Origin: Intestinibacter bartlettii
GTDB lineage: Bacteria > Bacillota > Clostridia > Peptostreptococcales > Peptostreptococcaceae
Assembly: GCF_018917435.1 (NCBI RefSeq)
Contig: NZ_JAHLOQ010000005.1
Span: forward strand, 1 to 64,000
DNA length: 64,000 nt
Reading direction: 5' to 3'
Below, piece after piece: positions 47,604-60,584 of this stretch (positions are counted from its first letter, which is position 1; the number at the start of each line of letters is the position of its first letter). Made by a program: the position numbers and the translations under genes. The notes under the pieces are model-generated. The model was not told the origin of the DNA, made no database searches, and worked only from the letters and a program-made list of their open reading frames with translations.

Positions 47604-50600
47604 ATGGGGGAAAAATTAATAGATAACAAGCAATATGGTAGGGTTGGAGACGTATTGAAAACAAATATAAAAGAAAATTCAAAGCTTTCCATCGCAGCAT
47701 CATATTTTACTTTGTATGCCTTCCAAGAATTAAAAGAAGAGTTATCAAAAATTGATAGCTTGAGATTTATCTACACAGAGCCTACTTTTGTGAAGAATGA
47801 CAATAAAACTATCATGAAAAAAATCAAAGAAAATGAAAATAAGTTATTTGGGGTAGAAGAGGAGCTAAAGGGGAGATGTACTCTTAATCAAAGTTATATT
47901 GCCAGGGAGTTAGCCAAATGGGTTAAGAAAAAAGTAGAAATTAAAACCTTAAAAAACACTAAGATGGATGGCGGTCTTTGCCACATTGATAGTGGTGATA
48001 AGAGTGTAAGTATAGCAGGGGCAACTTCTTTATCATGCCCAAGTTTAGGATATATAAATTCTACTCCTATGTATTTAAATATTTATACAGATGGTGATGA
48101 ATTAAATTATGCACTAAAAAGTAAGTTTAATCAAATATGGAACAATGAAGAGCATTTGAAAGATGTAAAGAAAAATATTTTAAATAAAATTAAATATCTA
48201 TATAAAGATAATTCACCTGAATTTTTGTATTTTATAACTTTATATAATATTTTCAAAGATTTCTTAGAAGAGAATGACAACAAAGAAGTGATAAAATCAA
48301 GAACTGGTTTTAAAGATACAGAAGTTTGGAATAGATTATATAATTTCCAAAAAGATGGCGTAGTTGGTGCGATTAATAAAATAGAAACTTATGGTGGATG
48401 TATCATAGCAGATAGCGTAGGTCTTGGGAAAACTTTTGAGGCATTAGCTATTATAAAATACTATGAGCTTAGAAACTGTAGAGTTTTAGTTCTTGCACCT
48501 AAAAAACTTCGTGATAACTGGTCAATTTATAGGGTGAATGATAAGAGAAATATCTTAGCCAAAGATAGATTCAATTATGATTTGTTAAATCACACAGACT
48601 TATCGAGAAAAGGTGGAATGAGTGGAGATATAGACCTTAGTTTTGTAAACTGGGGAAACTATGATTTAGTAGTTATAGATGAATCCCATAACTTTAGAAA
48701 TAATGTGGCAGTCAATGACAGAGAAACTCGCTATGAAAAATTAATGAATAATATTATAAAAGCTGGTGTAAAAACTAAAGTCCTTATGTTATCAGCGACA
48801 CCTGTTAACAATAAATTAGATGACTTAAAAAATCAGTTGGCATTTATAACAGAAGATGATGATAAAGCTTTGGAAAAAACAGCAGAAATAAAAAGTATTA
48901 GTTCTACGCTTAGAAAAGCTCAATCTGCATTTAATAGATGGGGAGACTTAGAGGAATCTGAAAGAACAACAGAAAGACTTCTTGAGATGCTAAACTTTGA
49001 CTATTTTAAACTGTTAGATGCACTTACTATAGCACGTTCTAGAAAGCATATTGAGAAATACTACAATATCAATGATATTGGACAATTTCCAAGACGTTTA
49101 AAACCTGAAAATGTAAAAGAGGATATTGATATTTTAGACAACTTTCCTTCTTTCAAGGAGATAAATAATCAAATTTTAAAATTAAATCTATCTGTATATG
49201 CACCTATTAAATACGTTTTGCCTCATAAGAGGGATTACTACAATAAACTTTATGACACTAAAGCAAAAAGTGGAGGAGTTTTATTTAAACAGATGGACCG
49301 TGAACAGAGTATAGTTTTTCTTATGAAGACTAATTTCTTAAAACGACTAGAAAGTTCGATAAACTCTTTTACCATAACATTAGAAAAGGTCTTATACAAT
49401 ATAAATTCTAAAATAAAGAAATTATCAGTTATTAATGATGATATAACCTTAGACATTGATGATATTGATCCACTTGATACATCTATAGAACAATTCACAA
49501 TTGGGGACAAGGTCAAAATTAAGATTAAAGATATAGATAGGATAAAATACAAACAAGACTTAGAGCATGATAGGGACATATTACTAGATCTTCTTTCAAA
49601 ATCAAAGGAAATAGATGAATCTAGGGATAAAAAGTTACATGAATTAAAAAATGTAATCACAAGAAAAATAGATAATCCTATAAATGAAAACAACAAGAAA
49701 ATCATAATCTTCACAGCATTTGCAGACACAGCTAAGTATCTATACAAAAACATCAGTACATGGGCAAAAGATAAGTATAAACTAAATTCTGCATTAGTAA
49801 CAGGAAGTGAAAATCCTAAGACAACTATAAAAATGAGTAGAGTTGATTTAAATAAAGTACTTATAAATTTCTCACCAATATCAAAGGAAAGAGAAAAAGT
49901 AATGCCAGAAATCAAAGGAGAAATAGATATATTAATAGCTACAGACTGTATTAGTGAAGGTCAAAACTTGCAAGACTGTGATTATTTGATAAACTACGAT
50001 ATCCATTGGAACCCAGTTAGAATAATTCAGCGATTCGGACGTATTGACCGTCTTGGCTCAAGAAACACTTGCATAAAATTAGTAAACTTCTGGCCAAGCA
50101 TGGAACTCGATGAATACATTCACCTAGAAAGCAGGGTAAAGCAAAAAATGACTATGCTAGATATCTCTGCAACTGGTGAAGAAGATGTTATAAATGAAAA
50201 TCCACAGAAAATGAAGGACTTGGAATACAGAAGAAAACAACTTAAACAACTGCAAGATGAAGTAGTAGATTTGGAAGAAGTAAATGGGAATGTATCTCTT
50301 ACAGATTTCACATTAGATGATTTTAGAATGGACCTTATCAATTTACAGGAAAAATACGATAGTGAAGTAGAAAATACTCCTCTTGGTATTTATTCCATAG
50401 TAAAAAACAACAATAAGTCACTAGATGATGAGATAAAACCTGGGGTAATTTACTGCCTAAAGAAAATAGATAGCTATAAAAACGAAAGTGACAAAAATCC
50501 AATATATCCATACTACATGGCTTATGTTAAAGAAGATGGAGAGATAATTTACAACTATTCTAATGTGAAGAAAATACTAGATATTTATAAATCTTTATGT

Positions 50601-50837
50601 ATAGGAAACAACAAAGTTTTAAATGATTTAGTAGAAGAATTTAATGAAGAAACTAAAAATCAAAAGAAAATGGATAAATACAAAGATTTATTGACAGATG
50701 TTACAGACGATATCCTTGGAAAAATAGAAGAACAAGACACTTTAAATATATTCTCTTTAGGAGATTTAAGTGGAATGTTAAACAATAATACTAATCAAGA
50801 AGAATTTGAGATAGTTTCATATTTAGTAATTAAATAG
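47604..50837 (+). CDS. PLD-like + SNF2-type helicase of a restriction cluster
   Basis: 1077 residues. The N-terminal ~190 residues look like a phospholipase D-type nuclease domain (HIDSGDKSVSIAGATSLSCPSLG). A superfamily 2 helicase follows: Walker A ADSVGLGKTFEAL (Lys276), DESH at 359-362, motif III LSATPVNN, and C-terminal ATDCISEGQNLQDCDYLINYDIHWNPVRIIQRFGRIDRLG. It is the first gene of a tight four-gene cluster with a DUF4391 protein, a type III-like methyltransferase and a Res subunit. It probably moves on or remodels DNA in phage defence; its exact contribution is unknown. Confidence 0.87.
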   Translation: MGEKLIDNKQYGRVGDVLKTNIKENSKLSIAASYFTLYAFQELKEELSKIDSLRFIYTEPTFVKNDNKTIMKKIKENENKLFGVEEELKGRCTLNQSYIARELAKWVKKKVEIKTLKNTKMDGGLCHIDSGDKSVSIAGATSLSCPSLGYINSTPMYLNIYTDGDELNYALKSKFNQIWNNEEHLKDVKKNILNKIKYLYKDNSPEFLYFITLYNIFKDFLEENDNKEVIKSRTGFKDTEVWNRLYNFQKDGVVGAINKIETYGGCIIADSVGLGKTFEALAIIKYYELRNCRVLVLAPKKLRDNWSIYRVNDKRNILAKDRFNYDLLNHTDLSRKGGMSGDIDLSFVNWGNYDLVVIDESHNFRNNVAVNDRETRYEKLMNNIIKAGVKTKVLMLSATPVNNKLDDLKNQLAFITEDDDKALEKTAEIKSISSTLRKAQSAFNRWGDLEESERTTERLLEMLNFDYFKLLDALTIARSRKHIEKYYNINDIGQFPRRLKPENVKEDIDILDNFPSFKEINNQILKLNLSVYAPIKYVLPHKRDYYNKLYDTKAKSGGVLFKQMDREQSIVFLMKTNFLKRLESSINSFTITLEKVLYNINSKIKKLSVINDDITLDIDDIDPLDTSIEQFTIGDKVKIKIKDIDRIKYKQDLEHDRDILLDLLSKSKEIDESRDKKLHELKNVITRKIDNPINENNKKIIIFTAFADTAKYLYKNISTWAKDKYKLNSALVTGSENPKTTIKMSRVDLNKVLINFSPISKEREKVMPEIKGEIDILIATDCISEGQNLQDCDYLINYDIHWNPVRIIQRFGRIDRLGSRNTCIKLVNFWPSMELDEYIHLESRVKQKMTMLDISATGEEDVINENPQKMKDLEYRRKQLKQLQDEVVDLEEVNGNVSLTDFTLDDFRMDLINLQEKYDSEVENTPLGIYSIVKNNNKSLDDEIKPGVIYCLKKIDSYKNESDKNPIYPYYMAYVKEDGEIIYNYSNVKKILDIYKSLCIGNNKVLNDLVEEFNEETKNQKKMDKYKDLLTDVTDDILGKIEEQDTLNIFSLGDLSGMLNNNTNQEEFEIVSYLVIK

Positions 50838-50848
50838 GAGATAATGAT

Positions 50849-51595
50849 ATGTTTGAATTACTTGGATTAGATAAAGTTAAATATCTTGGACGAAAGCTAG
50901 ACAAAAAGATGTTTTACGATAATGGGGATTTGTCCAAAGAAGATAAGAGAATTTTCATTGATTATATAGATAGAATAGAAATGAGTTATGTTTTGAATAG
51001 CTCTACTATAAACATAGCTCCTTTTGTAAATGACGAATATTATTATGAAGCTATAGTATACTTAAAAGTTAAACTAAAGCAAAAAGATAAAATAGATAAA
51101 ATAAGCAAAATTATCAACAACAATATACCAAATCCTCTAGTGATTATATATGAATTTGATAAAGAATACAGTATAAGCACAGCTATAAAGAGACTCAGCA
51201 AAACTGAGAAAAACAAAACTGTAGTAGAGGAAAGCAATACAACCAATTGGTTAAATATAAGTAGCTTAAGTGAAAATGATAAAAAATTTATAGATTCTAT
51301 AAGTCTTAGCAAAATACCTTATACGAATCTATTTGACTTTTATAAAACTATAAATGATAAGATTTATCTTTTTAATATGTCTGACAAAATAGGAGAATAT
51401 GAAGATATAAGTGATAAAAAGACATTAGAAGAAAATAAACAAATATCAGAGAAAATAGAAAAACTAGAAGTTGAGCTTAAAAAAACATTGAGCAAACTAA
51501 AAAGAGAAAGCCAGTTTAATAAAAAGATGGAGCTTAATGTAAAAGCTACTGAAATAAATAGAGAAATAGAAAACTTAAAGGGCAAATTAAAATAG
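50849..51595 (+). CDS. DUF4391 domain protein
   Basis: 248 residues. The N-terminus MFELLGLDKVKYLGRKLDKKMFYDNGDLSKEDKRIFIDYIDRIEMSYVLN fits DUF4391, and the C-terminal ~55 residues are a Glu/Lys coiled coil (KKTLEENKQISEKIEKLEVELKKTLSKLKRE). It starts 11 nt after the helicase gene (RBS TAGGAG) and 19 nt before the methyltransferase gene. DUF4391 proteins recur with SNF2-like helicases and type III restriction genes, so it is likely a structural or regulatory subunit. No catalytic motif seen. Confidence 0.82.
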   Translation: MFELLGLDKVKYLGRKLDKKMFYDNGDLSKEDKRIFIDYIDRIEMSYVLNSSTINIAPFVNDEYYYEAIVYLKVKLKQKDKIDKISKIINNNIPNPLVIIYEFDKEYSISTAIKRLSKTEKNKTVVEESNTTNWLNISSLSENDKKFIDSISLSKIPYTNLFDFYKTINDKIYLFNMSDKIGEYEDISDKKTLEENKQISEKIEKLEVELKKTLSKLKRESQFNKKMELNVKATEINREIENLKGKLK

Positions 51596-51614
51596 TTATC
51601 TTAGGGGGAATAAC

Positions 51615-53552
51615 ATGTTAGGATTAGCAGGAGAAAGTTTAAATTTAAAGGAGTATAATTTAGAAAAAATGAAGGAACTCTTTCCAGAAGTTTTTGAAGA
51701 AGGAAAGATAGACTTTGACAAGTTAAGATTAATACTTGGAGACGAAGTAGAAGATAACGAAGAAAGATATGAGTTTACATGGCATGGCAAAAATAATGCA
51801 ATAAGAATAGCACAAACACCTTCCACAGGGACTTTGATACCAGATAAAGAAAGTAGCAAGAATTGGGATGATACAGAGAATATTTATATTGAGGGAGATA
51901 ATTTAGAGGTATTGAAATTACTTCAAAAGAGTTACTTTGGCAAAGTTAAAATGATTTATATTGATCCTCCTTATAATACTGGAGATGATTTTGTATATCA
52001 TGATAATTTTAGGGATAATATTGCAAATTATAAGGAGATTACTAATCAAAGTACGAGAGCTAATCCTGAAACTAATGGTAGATATCATACTGATTGGTTA
52101 AACATGATGTATCCTAGATTAAAGCTGGCTAGAAATTTACTTTCAGAAGATGGAGTTATATTTATAAGTATTGATGATAATGAAGTAGAGAATCTAAAAA
52201 AAATTGCTAATGAGATAATGGGAGAAGAAAATTTTATTTGCCAATTAGTATGGGAAAAAAAGAAAAAAGGTGCATTTTTAAATAAACATTTTATTAATAT
52301 AAAAGAATATATACTTGTTTTTGCTAAGTCATCAAGCATATTTGCAGGACTTTTTGGGGAAATAAATGAAAGGAGTGAGACCTATCCTTGTATAAAAACA
52401 ACTAATGCTAGAGGTATTAGAACAATAAAGTCGGGAACTATTAGTAAATATAAAGATAAGGACTATACATTACCACCAAATACCAGAATTAGCTCTGGTA
52501 ATATGGAATTGATATATTTAGATGAGTTGGTTATTAAGAATGGTTATATTGAAAAAGATGTTAGGATAGATAGTAATTGGATATATACCCAAGAAAGCTT
52601 GGATAAATTTTCAAAGGAAGGTTTACTATATATAACTCAAGATCTTTATGTTCGTAGAGTTGTAGAGGATGATAGAATAAAAAAACTAAAAGATTTGTTA
52701 TTAAGAGTAGGAGTTAATAATATATCTAGTTCACAATATATCTATAATAATAATCTGAATGAGAATGGTTGGGGAACTAATGAAGATGCAAATTTAGAAC
52801 TGCATAATATCTTTGGAATTCAGTATTTATTTGATTTTTCAAAGCCCTCAAAGTTAATATCTAAATTGATACAATCTCTTTATGGAGAAAAAGATATAAT
52901 TATATTGGACTTTTTTTCCGGTTCTTCAACAACAGCACATGCAACTATACAATTAAATTGTATGGATAATGGTAAAAGAAAGTTTATAATGGTTCAGTTG
53001 CCAGAAAAAACAAAAGAAGATACAGAAGCATATAAAGCAGGTTATAAAAATATCTGCGAAATAGGAAAAGAACGTATAAGAAGAGCTGGAGATAAGATAG
53101 TATCAGAAAACAAAGACAAAGAAGGAATAGAAAATCTTGATATAGGATTTAAAGTATTTAAACTAGATTCATCAAACTTAAAATCATGGGATTCTAGTAT
53201 TGATAATTTAGAACAAAACCTTCTTGATATGGAGAGTAATCTAAAAAAAGACAGAACTAACGAAGATTTATTATATGAAATACTTCTAAAAAGTGGTGTA
53301 GAATTAACAGCAAAGATAGAAGAAATAAAAGTTGGATATAACACTTTATACAATATAGGGCAAGGGGCATTGCTTGCTTGTCTTGATGATAAGATTACTC
53401 AAGATGTTATTGATGAAATTCCAAAACATAGGTCACCATTTATGGACACTAAGGTAATATTTAAAGAAGCTGGATTTATGAGTGATGCTGCTAAAATAAA
53501 TGCTGTGCAAAATTTAAAACAATTTAAAATTGAAGATGTAAGGAGTGTGTAG
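51615..53552 (+). CDS. type III restriction-modification DNA methyltransferase (Mod)
   Basis: 645 residues. Amino-group methyltransferase of the beta class: catalytic motif IV DPPYNTG at residues 117-123 precedes the SAM-binding motif I LDFFSGSSTTAHATIQLN at about 431-448. WHGKNNAIRIAQTPSTGTL and TDWLNMMYPRLKLARNLLSEDGVIFISIDDNE are typical of type III Mod. It should methylate adenine on one strand of an asymmetric site and provide site recognition for the Res subunit encoded 2 nt downstream. The central variable region (about 230-400) is the target-recognition part. RBS GGGGG. Confidence 0.92.
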   Translation: MLGLAGESLNLKEYNLEKMKELFPEVFEEGKIDFDKLRLILGDEVEDNEERYEFTWHGKNNAIRIAQTPSTGTLIPDKESSKNWDDTENIYIEGDNLEVLKLLQKSYFGKVKMIYIDPPYNTGDDFVYHDNFRDNIANYKEITNQSTRANPETNGRYHTDWLNMMYPRLKLARNLLSEDGVIFISIDDNEVENLKKIANEIMGEENFICQLVWEKKKKGAFLNKHFINIKEYILVFAKSSSIFAGLFGEINERSETYPCIKTTNARGIRTIKSGTISKYKDKDYTLPPNTRISSGNMELIYLDELVIKNGYIEKDVRIDSNWIYTQESLDKFSKEGLLYITQDLYVRRVVEDDRIKKLKDLLLRVGVNNISSSQYIYNNNLNENGWGTNEDANLELHNIFGIQYLFDFSKPSKLISKLIQSLYGEKDIIILDFFSGSSTTAHATIQLNCMDNGKRKFIMVQLPEKTKEDTEAYKAGYKNICEIGKERIRRAGDKIVSENKDKEGIENLDIGFKVFKLDSSNLKSWDSSIDNLEQNLLDMESNLKKDRTNEDLLYEILLKSGVELTAKIEEIKVGYNTLYNIGQGALLACLDDKITQDVIDEIPKHRSPFMDTKVIFKEAGFMSDAAKINAVQNLKQFKIEDVRSV

Positions 53553-53554
53553 TT

Positions 53555-56500
53555 ATGAAATTAAAGTTTCAACCTAATCTACAATATCAAAATGATGCAG
53601 TAAACTCCATAGTAGATATCTTCAGAGGGCAGCCAAGCAGACAGTCAAATTTTACAGTTTTGGATAGCAAGAGTCTAAATCAAGAGCAACAACGAATTGG
53701 AGAAATTTATACTGATACAGGAATTGGTAATGGTCTTGATTTGACTTATGATGATGTTTTGGAAAATGTTCAAAATATACAGATGAGAAATAATCTAAAA
53801 AGAAGTGAAAAACTAGCAGGGATGAACTTTACTGTTGAGATGGAGACTGGTACTGGTAAGACTTATGTTTATTTAAAAAGTATTTATGAACTTAATAAAA
53901 ATTATGGATTTACTAAGTTTGTTATAGTAGTGCCTTCTGTTGCGATTAGGGAAGGTGTTTATAAAACTTTGCAAATAACAAAGGACCATTTTAATAGTAT
54001 TTTCAACAATGAACCTGCAAATTACTTTGTCTATGATTCATCTAAATTAGATCAAGTTAGAAGTTTTGCAACTTCTAATACTATAGAAATAATGATTATA
54101 AATATAGATGCTTTTAGAAAAAGTTTTGATGACCCTACTAAGGAAAGTAAGTCTAATATAATTCATAGACCACAGGATAAGTTAAACGGACAAAAACCAA
54201 TAGATTTAATAAAAGAAACTAATCCAATTGTTATAATAGATGAACCTCAAAGTGTGGACACTACTGATAAATCTAAAGAGGCTATAAAATCACTTAATCC
54301 ATTATGCACATTGAGATATTCTGCTACACATGTGGATGAGTATAATATGGTTTATAAGCTAGATGCAGTAGATGCTTATGAAAATAAATTAGTAAAAAGA
54401 ATAGAAGTATTATCTATTAGAAGTGAGGATTCTTTTAATTTACCTTATATAAGATTAGTTGAGGTAGGTGAGAGAAAAGCCAAATTAGAGATAGATATAC
54501 AAGACAAAAAAACAGGGGCAATAAAAAGAAGTAAGAAACAAGTAAAAAAGGGGGATGATTTAAAAGAATTAACAAATGGAAGAGAACTTTATAGCAATTA
54601 TTTAGTACAAGATATAAGCTGGGGAAAAGGTAATGAGTATGTGGATTTTTCTAATGGAACTAGAATATATCTAAAAGATGTTATAGGCGATTTGGATGAA
54701 GATGCTGTAAAAAGATTTCAAATAAGAAAAACTATAGAGGAACATTTGGATAAGGAAGTAATGCTTAATAAAATGGGGATAAAAGTACTTAGTTTATTCT
54801 TTATTGATAAAGTTGCCAATTATAGAGAGTATGATAAAGACAATAATCCGATTAAAGGTAAGTATGCCAAAATGTTTGAAGAAGAATATGCTAAGCTGAT
54901 TACTTTGGATAAATATAAAGATAATGAGAATAGAGATTTGGAAGTGGCGTTTACTCACAATGGTTATTTTGCATCTGATAAGAAAAAAGGAAAAATAGTA
55001 TATAAGGATACTAAGGGAAATACAAAAGCTGATGATGATGCCTATAACTTGATAATGAAGGACAAGGAAAGACTTTTAAGTATGGATAATCCACTTAGGT
55101 TTATATTCTCTCACTCTGCTCTTAGAGAAGGATGGGACAACCCAAATGTTTTCCAAATATGTACGTTGAAAGAATCTAAAGGGACTTATATCAGTAGAAG
55201 ACAGGAGATTGGTAGAGGGCTTAGACTTTGTGTAAATCAAGAAGGTGAGAGGGTAGAAGACTACAGTGTAAATAGACTTACAGTTATGGCAAATGAATCT
55301 TACTCCGAGTTTGTTAGTGGACTTCAAAGTGAAATAGAAAGAGATACTAATATTAAATTTGGTATAGTGGAAAAACACAGTTTTGCTAATGTGACAAGAG
55401 CTGATAATCAAAACTTTGGTGAAAATATTTATATGGGATATGATAAATCAGAAGAACTTTATAAATATTTAGTGAAGGAAGAGTATATAACTGATAAAGG
55501 AAATGTTACAGATAAGCTGAAAAAAGCTATAGATTCTGAAGCTGGAAGTGAGAATTCATTTAAATTAGATAAAGAGTTTGTAGATTTCTATGGTGGAATA
55601 TATGAAGAGTTAAAGAAAAGAGTTAAGAGTTATGAAATTAAAGATGCAACTAAAAAGAAAAGAGTTCAGCTTAATAAGGCTATTTTAGATAGTGAAGAGT
55701 TTATAAATCTATGGAACAAAATAAAATCTAAGACTATTTATCGATTAGATTTTGATAGCAAAGAATTAATCAGAAAATCTATAGAAGATATAAGAATCAT
55801 GCCTAAAATAAATACTCCTAGAATGTTTTCATCAAAAAGTACAATAGATACAATGGCAAGGGAAACAGGATTAGAAGGAAGAACTATAAGAGAAGATCAA
55901 CATAAATTGGAATATAATATTCAGTTGCCAGACATAATAACTGACTTACAAAATAAAACTAACTTAACTAGAAAAACTATAATAGATATTTTAATCAACT
56001 CAAAAAGATTAGAGGACTTTAAACGAAATCCTCAAAAATACATAGAAGAAGTAACTAAAATAATAAGAAAAAATCTAAGACTTATGGTTGTAGACGGTAT
56101 AAGCTATTCTAAGTTTAGAGGTGGAGATTATTATTCTATAGAAATGTTCAATGATAGTGAACTGCTTGCTTATTTGAACGATAAAATAGTGGAAAGTAAA
56201 AAATCACCTTATAACTATGCTATATGTGACTCTGATGTAGAAATGAGATTTGCCAAGAAGTTTGAAGATAGACAAGAGGTCAAAGTTTATGTTAAGCTAC
56301 CGAGCTGGTTTAAGATAGAGACACCGATTGGAAGTTACAACCCAGACTGGGCAGTAGTGATAAATGAAGTTGATGAAGAAAGACTTTACTTTGTTGTTGA
56401 AACTAAAGGCAAAAGCGATATCAACCTTCTTAGAGAAGAAGAAAAAGCAAAAATCAAATGTGCTAGAAAACACTTTGAAGCTCTTGGCGAAGAGGTTGCA

Positions 56501-56569
56501 TTTATGGCACCAGAAAGTAGTCCTGATGAATTTATGGAAAAGGCAAGGGCTGCAATGGCTGATGCTTAG
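53555..56569 (+). CDS. type III restriction enzyme Res subunit
   Basis: 1004 residues. Superfamily 2 helicase: Walker A METGTGKTYVYL (Lys102), DEPQ box at 229-232, motif III-like LRYSATH, motif VI RQEIGRGLRL. The C-terminus carries a PD-(D/E)XK nuclease: PDWAVV (Asp931) and VVETKGK (Glu949, Lys951). With Mod it forms the ATP-dependent complex that cleaves after meeting sites in head-to-head orientation. Starts 2 nt after mod. All motifs look intact, so the system is probably active. Confidence 0.92.
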   Translation: MKLKFQPNLQYQNDAVNSIVDIFRGQPSRQSNFTVLDSKSLNQEQQRIGEIYTDTGIGNGLDLTYDDVLENVQNIQMRNNLKRSEKLAGMNFTVEMETGTGKTYVYLKSIYELNKNYGFTKFVIVVPSVAIREGVYKTLQITKDHFNSIFNNEPANYFVYDSSKLDQVRSFATSNTIEIMIINIDAFRKSFDDPTKESKSNIIHRPQDKLNGQKPIDLIKETNPIVIIDEPQSVDTTDKSKEAIKSLNPLCTLRYSATHVDEYNMVYKLDAVDAYENKLVKRIEVLSIRSEDSFNLPYIRLVEVGERKAKLEIDIQDKKTGAIKRSKKQVKKGDDLKELTNGRELYSNYLVQDISWGKGNEYVDFSNGTRIYLKDVIGDLDEDAVKRFQIRKTIEEHLDKEVMLNKMGIKVLSLFFIDKVANYREYDKDNNPIKGKYAKMFEEEYAKLITLDKYKDNENRDLEVAFTHNGYFASDKKKGKIVYKDTKGNTKADDDAYNLIMKDKERLLSMDNPLRFIFSHSALREGWDNPNVFQICTLKESKGTYISRRQEIGRGLRLCVNQEGERVEDYSVNRLTVMANESYSEFVSGLQSEIERDTNIKFGIVEKHSFANVTRADNQNFGENIYMGYDKSEELYKYLVKEEYITDKGNVTDKLKKAIDSEAGSENSFKLDKEFVDFYGGIYEELKKRVKSYEIKDATKKKRVQLNKAILDSEEFINLWNKIKSKTIYRLDFDSKELIRKSIEDIRIMPKINTPRMFSSKSTIDTMARETGLEGRTIREDQHKLEYNIQLPDIITDLQNKTNLTRKTIIDILINSKRLEDFKRNPQKYIEEVTKIIRKNLRLMVVDGISYSKFRGGDYYSIEMFNDSELLAYLNDKIVESKKSPYNYAICDSDVEMRFAKKFEDRQEVKVYVKLPSWFKIETPIGSYNPDWAVVINEVDEERLYFVVETKGKSDINLLREEEKAKIKCARKHFEALGEEVAFMAPESSPDEFMEKARAAMADA

Positions 56570-56790
56570 GAAATATATCTTTATGTAGTTATTAAAAGTT
56601 AATAATATTTATTACTGATTTCTTTTATATCTTCAGTACATTAATTAAACTTATTTATTAAACAACGACTTAAAACTTATGAAAATATATTATATAATTA
56701 TTATTTAGAAAATATCTTGAAACCATTACTCAGTGGTGTTTAAAACAAATTATAGTTAAAGCTCATAATTATGGAGGTATCAGAGAAAGC

Positions 56791-57714
56791 ATGAGTAAAC
56801 CTAAGTTAACAATAGAAGATCAAATAAATCACATGAAAAATAAAAATGGAATTTTATTTGAAATAACAAAAGAAGAAGATGCTATTGAATTTTTAAAAAA
56901 GAATAATTATTATTTTAAAGTAAAATCATATGCAAAAAATTATGAGAAATATGTAAGTGGAGAGAATTGTGGCAAATATTTAAATTTAGATTTTGCATAT
57001 CTTCAAGAGTTATCTAGACTTGATATGCATTTTAGGAAGATTATAATTAAGATGACTTTAGATATTGAACATTTTGCTAAAACTAGATTAGTTAAGGATT
57101 GTTCTGAAAATGAACTAGAAGATGGATATAGTATTGTAAGGGAGTTTCTTGATAACCATAAATATATTGAAGATTCAATAGCAAAAAAGGCTAACCAAAA
57201 CTCTGTTTGTAAGGATATGATAGAAAAGTATGGAGATAGATTAGCTATATGGAATATTGTTGAGATTTTATCTTTTGGAGATTTTAGAAAATTATATTCC
57301 TATTATTATAAAAAATATCCTTGTAAGGAATCTTTAGAGTCTTATTTCTGGTCAGTAAATTGTTTAAGAAATGCAGCAGCTCATAATAGTTGCCTTTTAA
57401 ATACTCTTAGATCACCTTATACTATAACAAGAAATAAACAAATAAATACATATGTATCTAAAATAACTTCTATAGGTAAAAATGAAAGGAAGAAAAAGTT
57501 AGATAATCCAATTATACATGACTTTGTAGTAACATTATATGTGTATACCCAAATAGTTGAAGATGGAAATACAAAAAAATCAACGCTAGAAGAACTCCAA
57601 GAAATAATTTTAAATAGATTTACAGAACATAAAGAGTATTTCACTAAAAATCAAATAATTTTAAGTCACTATAAATTTATTAAAAAAATTATTGAACATT
57701 TTATAGAGGATTGA
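56791..57714 (+). CDS. Abi family protein (Abi_2, HEPN-like)
   Basis: 307 residues, AbiD/F-like: KPKLTIEDQINHMKNKNGILFEI, EDAIEFLKKNNYYFKVKSYAKNY, LQELSRLDMHFRKIIIKMTLDIEHFAKTRLV. A HEPN RNase motif R-N-A-A-A-H sits at residues 193-198 (VNCLRNAAAHNSCLL). Such proteins act as abortive-infection RNases that stop phage growth by damaging the host. It is alone 220 nt behind the type III cluster; the GGAGG lies 13 nt before the ATG, so initiation may be weak. A scrambled partial copy lies at 63505-63632. Confidence 0.88.
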   Translation: MSKPKLTIEDQINHMKNKNGILFEITKEEDAIEFLKKNNYYFKVKSYAKNYEKYVSGENCGKYLNLDFAYLQELSRLDMHFRKIIIKMTLDIEHFAKTRLVKDCSENELEDGYSIVREFLDNHKYIEDSIAKKANQNSVCKDMIEKYGDRLAIWNIVEILSFGDFRKLYSYYYKKYPCKESLESYFWSVNCLRNAAAHNSCLLNTLRSPYTITRNKQINTYVSKITSIGKNERKKKLDNPIIHDFVVTLYVYTQIVEDGNTKKSTLEELQEIILNRFTEHKEYFTKNQIILSHYKFIKKIIEHFIED

Positions 57715-57750
57715 TATAATATATAGTGAAGAACAAAAACTAGTGTTTTT

Positions 57751-57790
57751 ATTGAGATGGTGCCTGCACCAGTTTCAATTTTTTTACAGT
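57751..57790 (+). terminator. terminator 1 after abi (duplicated at 63680)
   Basis: TGGTG / CACCA core inside ATTGAGA / TTTCAAT arms, followed by a T-run. Confidence 0.75.
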
Positions 57791-57797
57791 GAATATA

Positions 57798-57828
57798 AAG
57801 ACCTAATATTTATTATTAGGTCTTTTTT
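57798..57828 (+). terminator. terminator 2 after abi (duplicated near 63718)
   Basis: AAAGACCTAATA / TATTAGGTCTTT stem with a short loop and T-run. Confidence 0.82.
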
Positions 57829-60365
<2,537 letters not shown>

Positions 60366-60388
60366 TGATTTGAATTATTGATTAGAAT

Positions 60389-60422
60389 AAAAGTAGGAGC
60401 TGATGGAGGCTCCTACTTTTTA
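60389..60422 (+). terminator. terminator of katG
   Basis: Perfect 12-bp AAAAGTAGGAGC / GCTCCTACTTTT stem with 8-nt loop. Confidence 0.9.
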
Positions 60423-60584
60423 GTTTGTATTATATTAAGAGGAGATATTGTTTAATAAAAGAATATCTAATGATAAGAGGTCTATAATTAAAAAAGAGTA
60501 AATATGCTTAAAATATTAGGTAAATTAGATTAAGGTGCTATGAATTATAGTGAAAATCTGTTTTTATGGAGGCGAAATTGTTAT

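Noticed and set aside
49250-49915. 221-codon minus-strand open frame inside the helicase gene
   Set aside because: It is antisense to a long, motif-rich helicase, has no RBS and encodes a shadow-like hydrophobic sequence with no family pattern.
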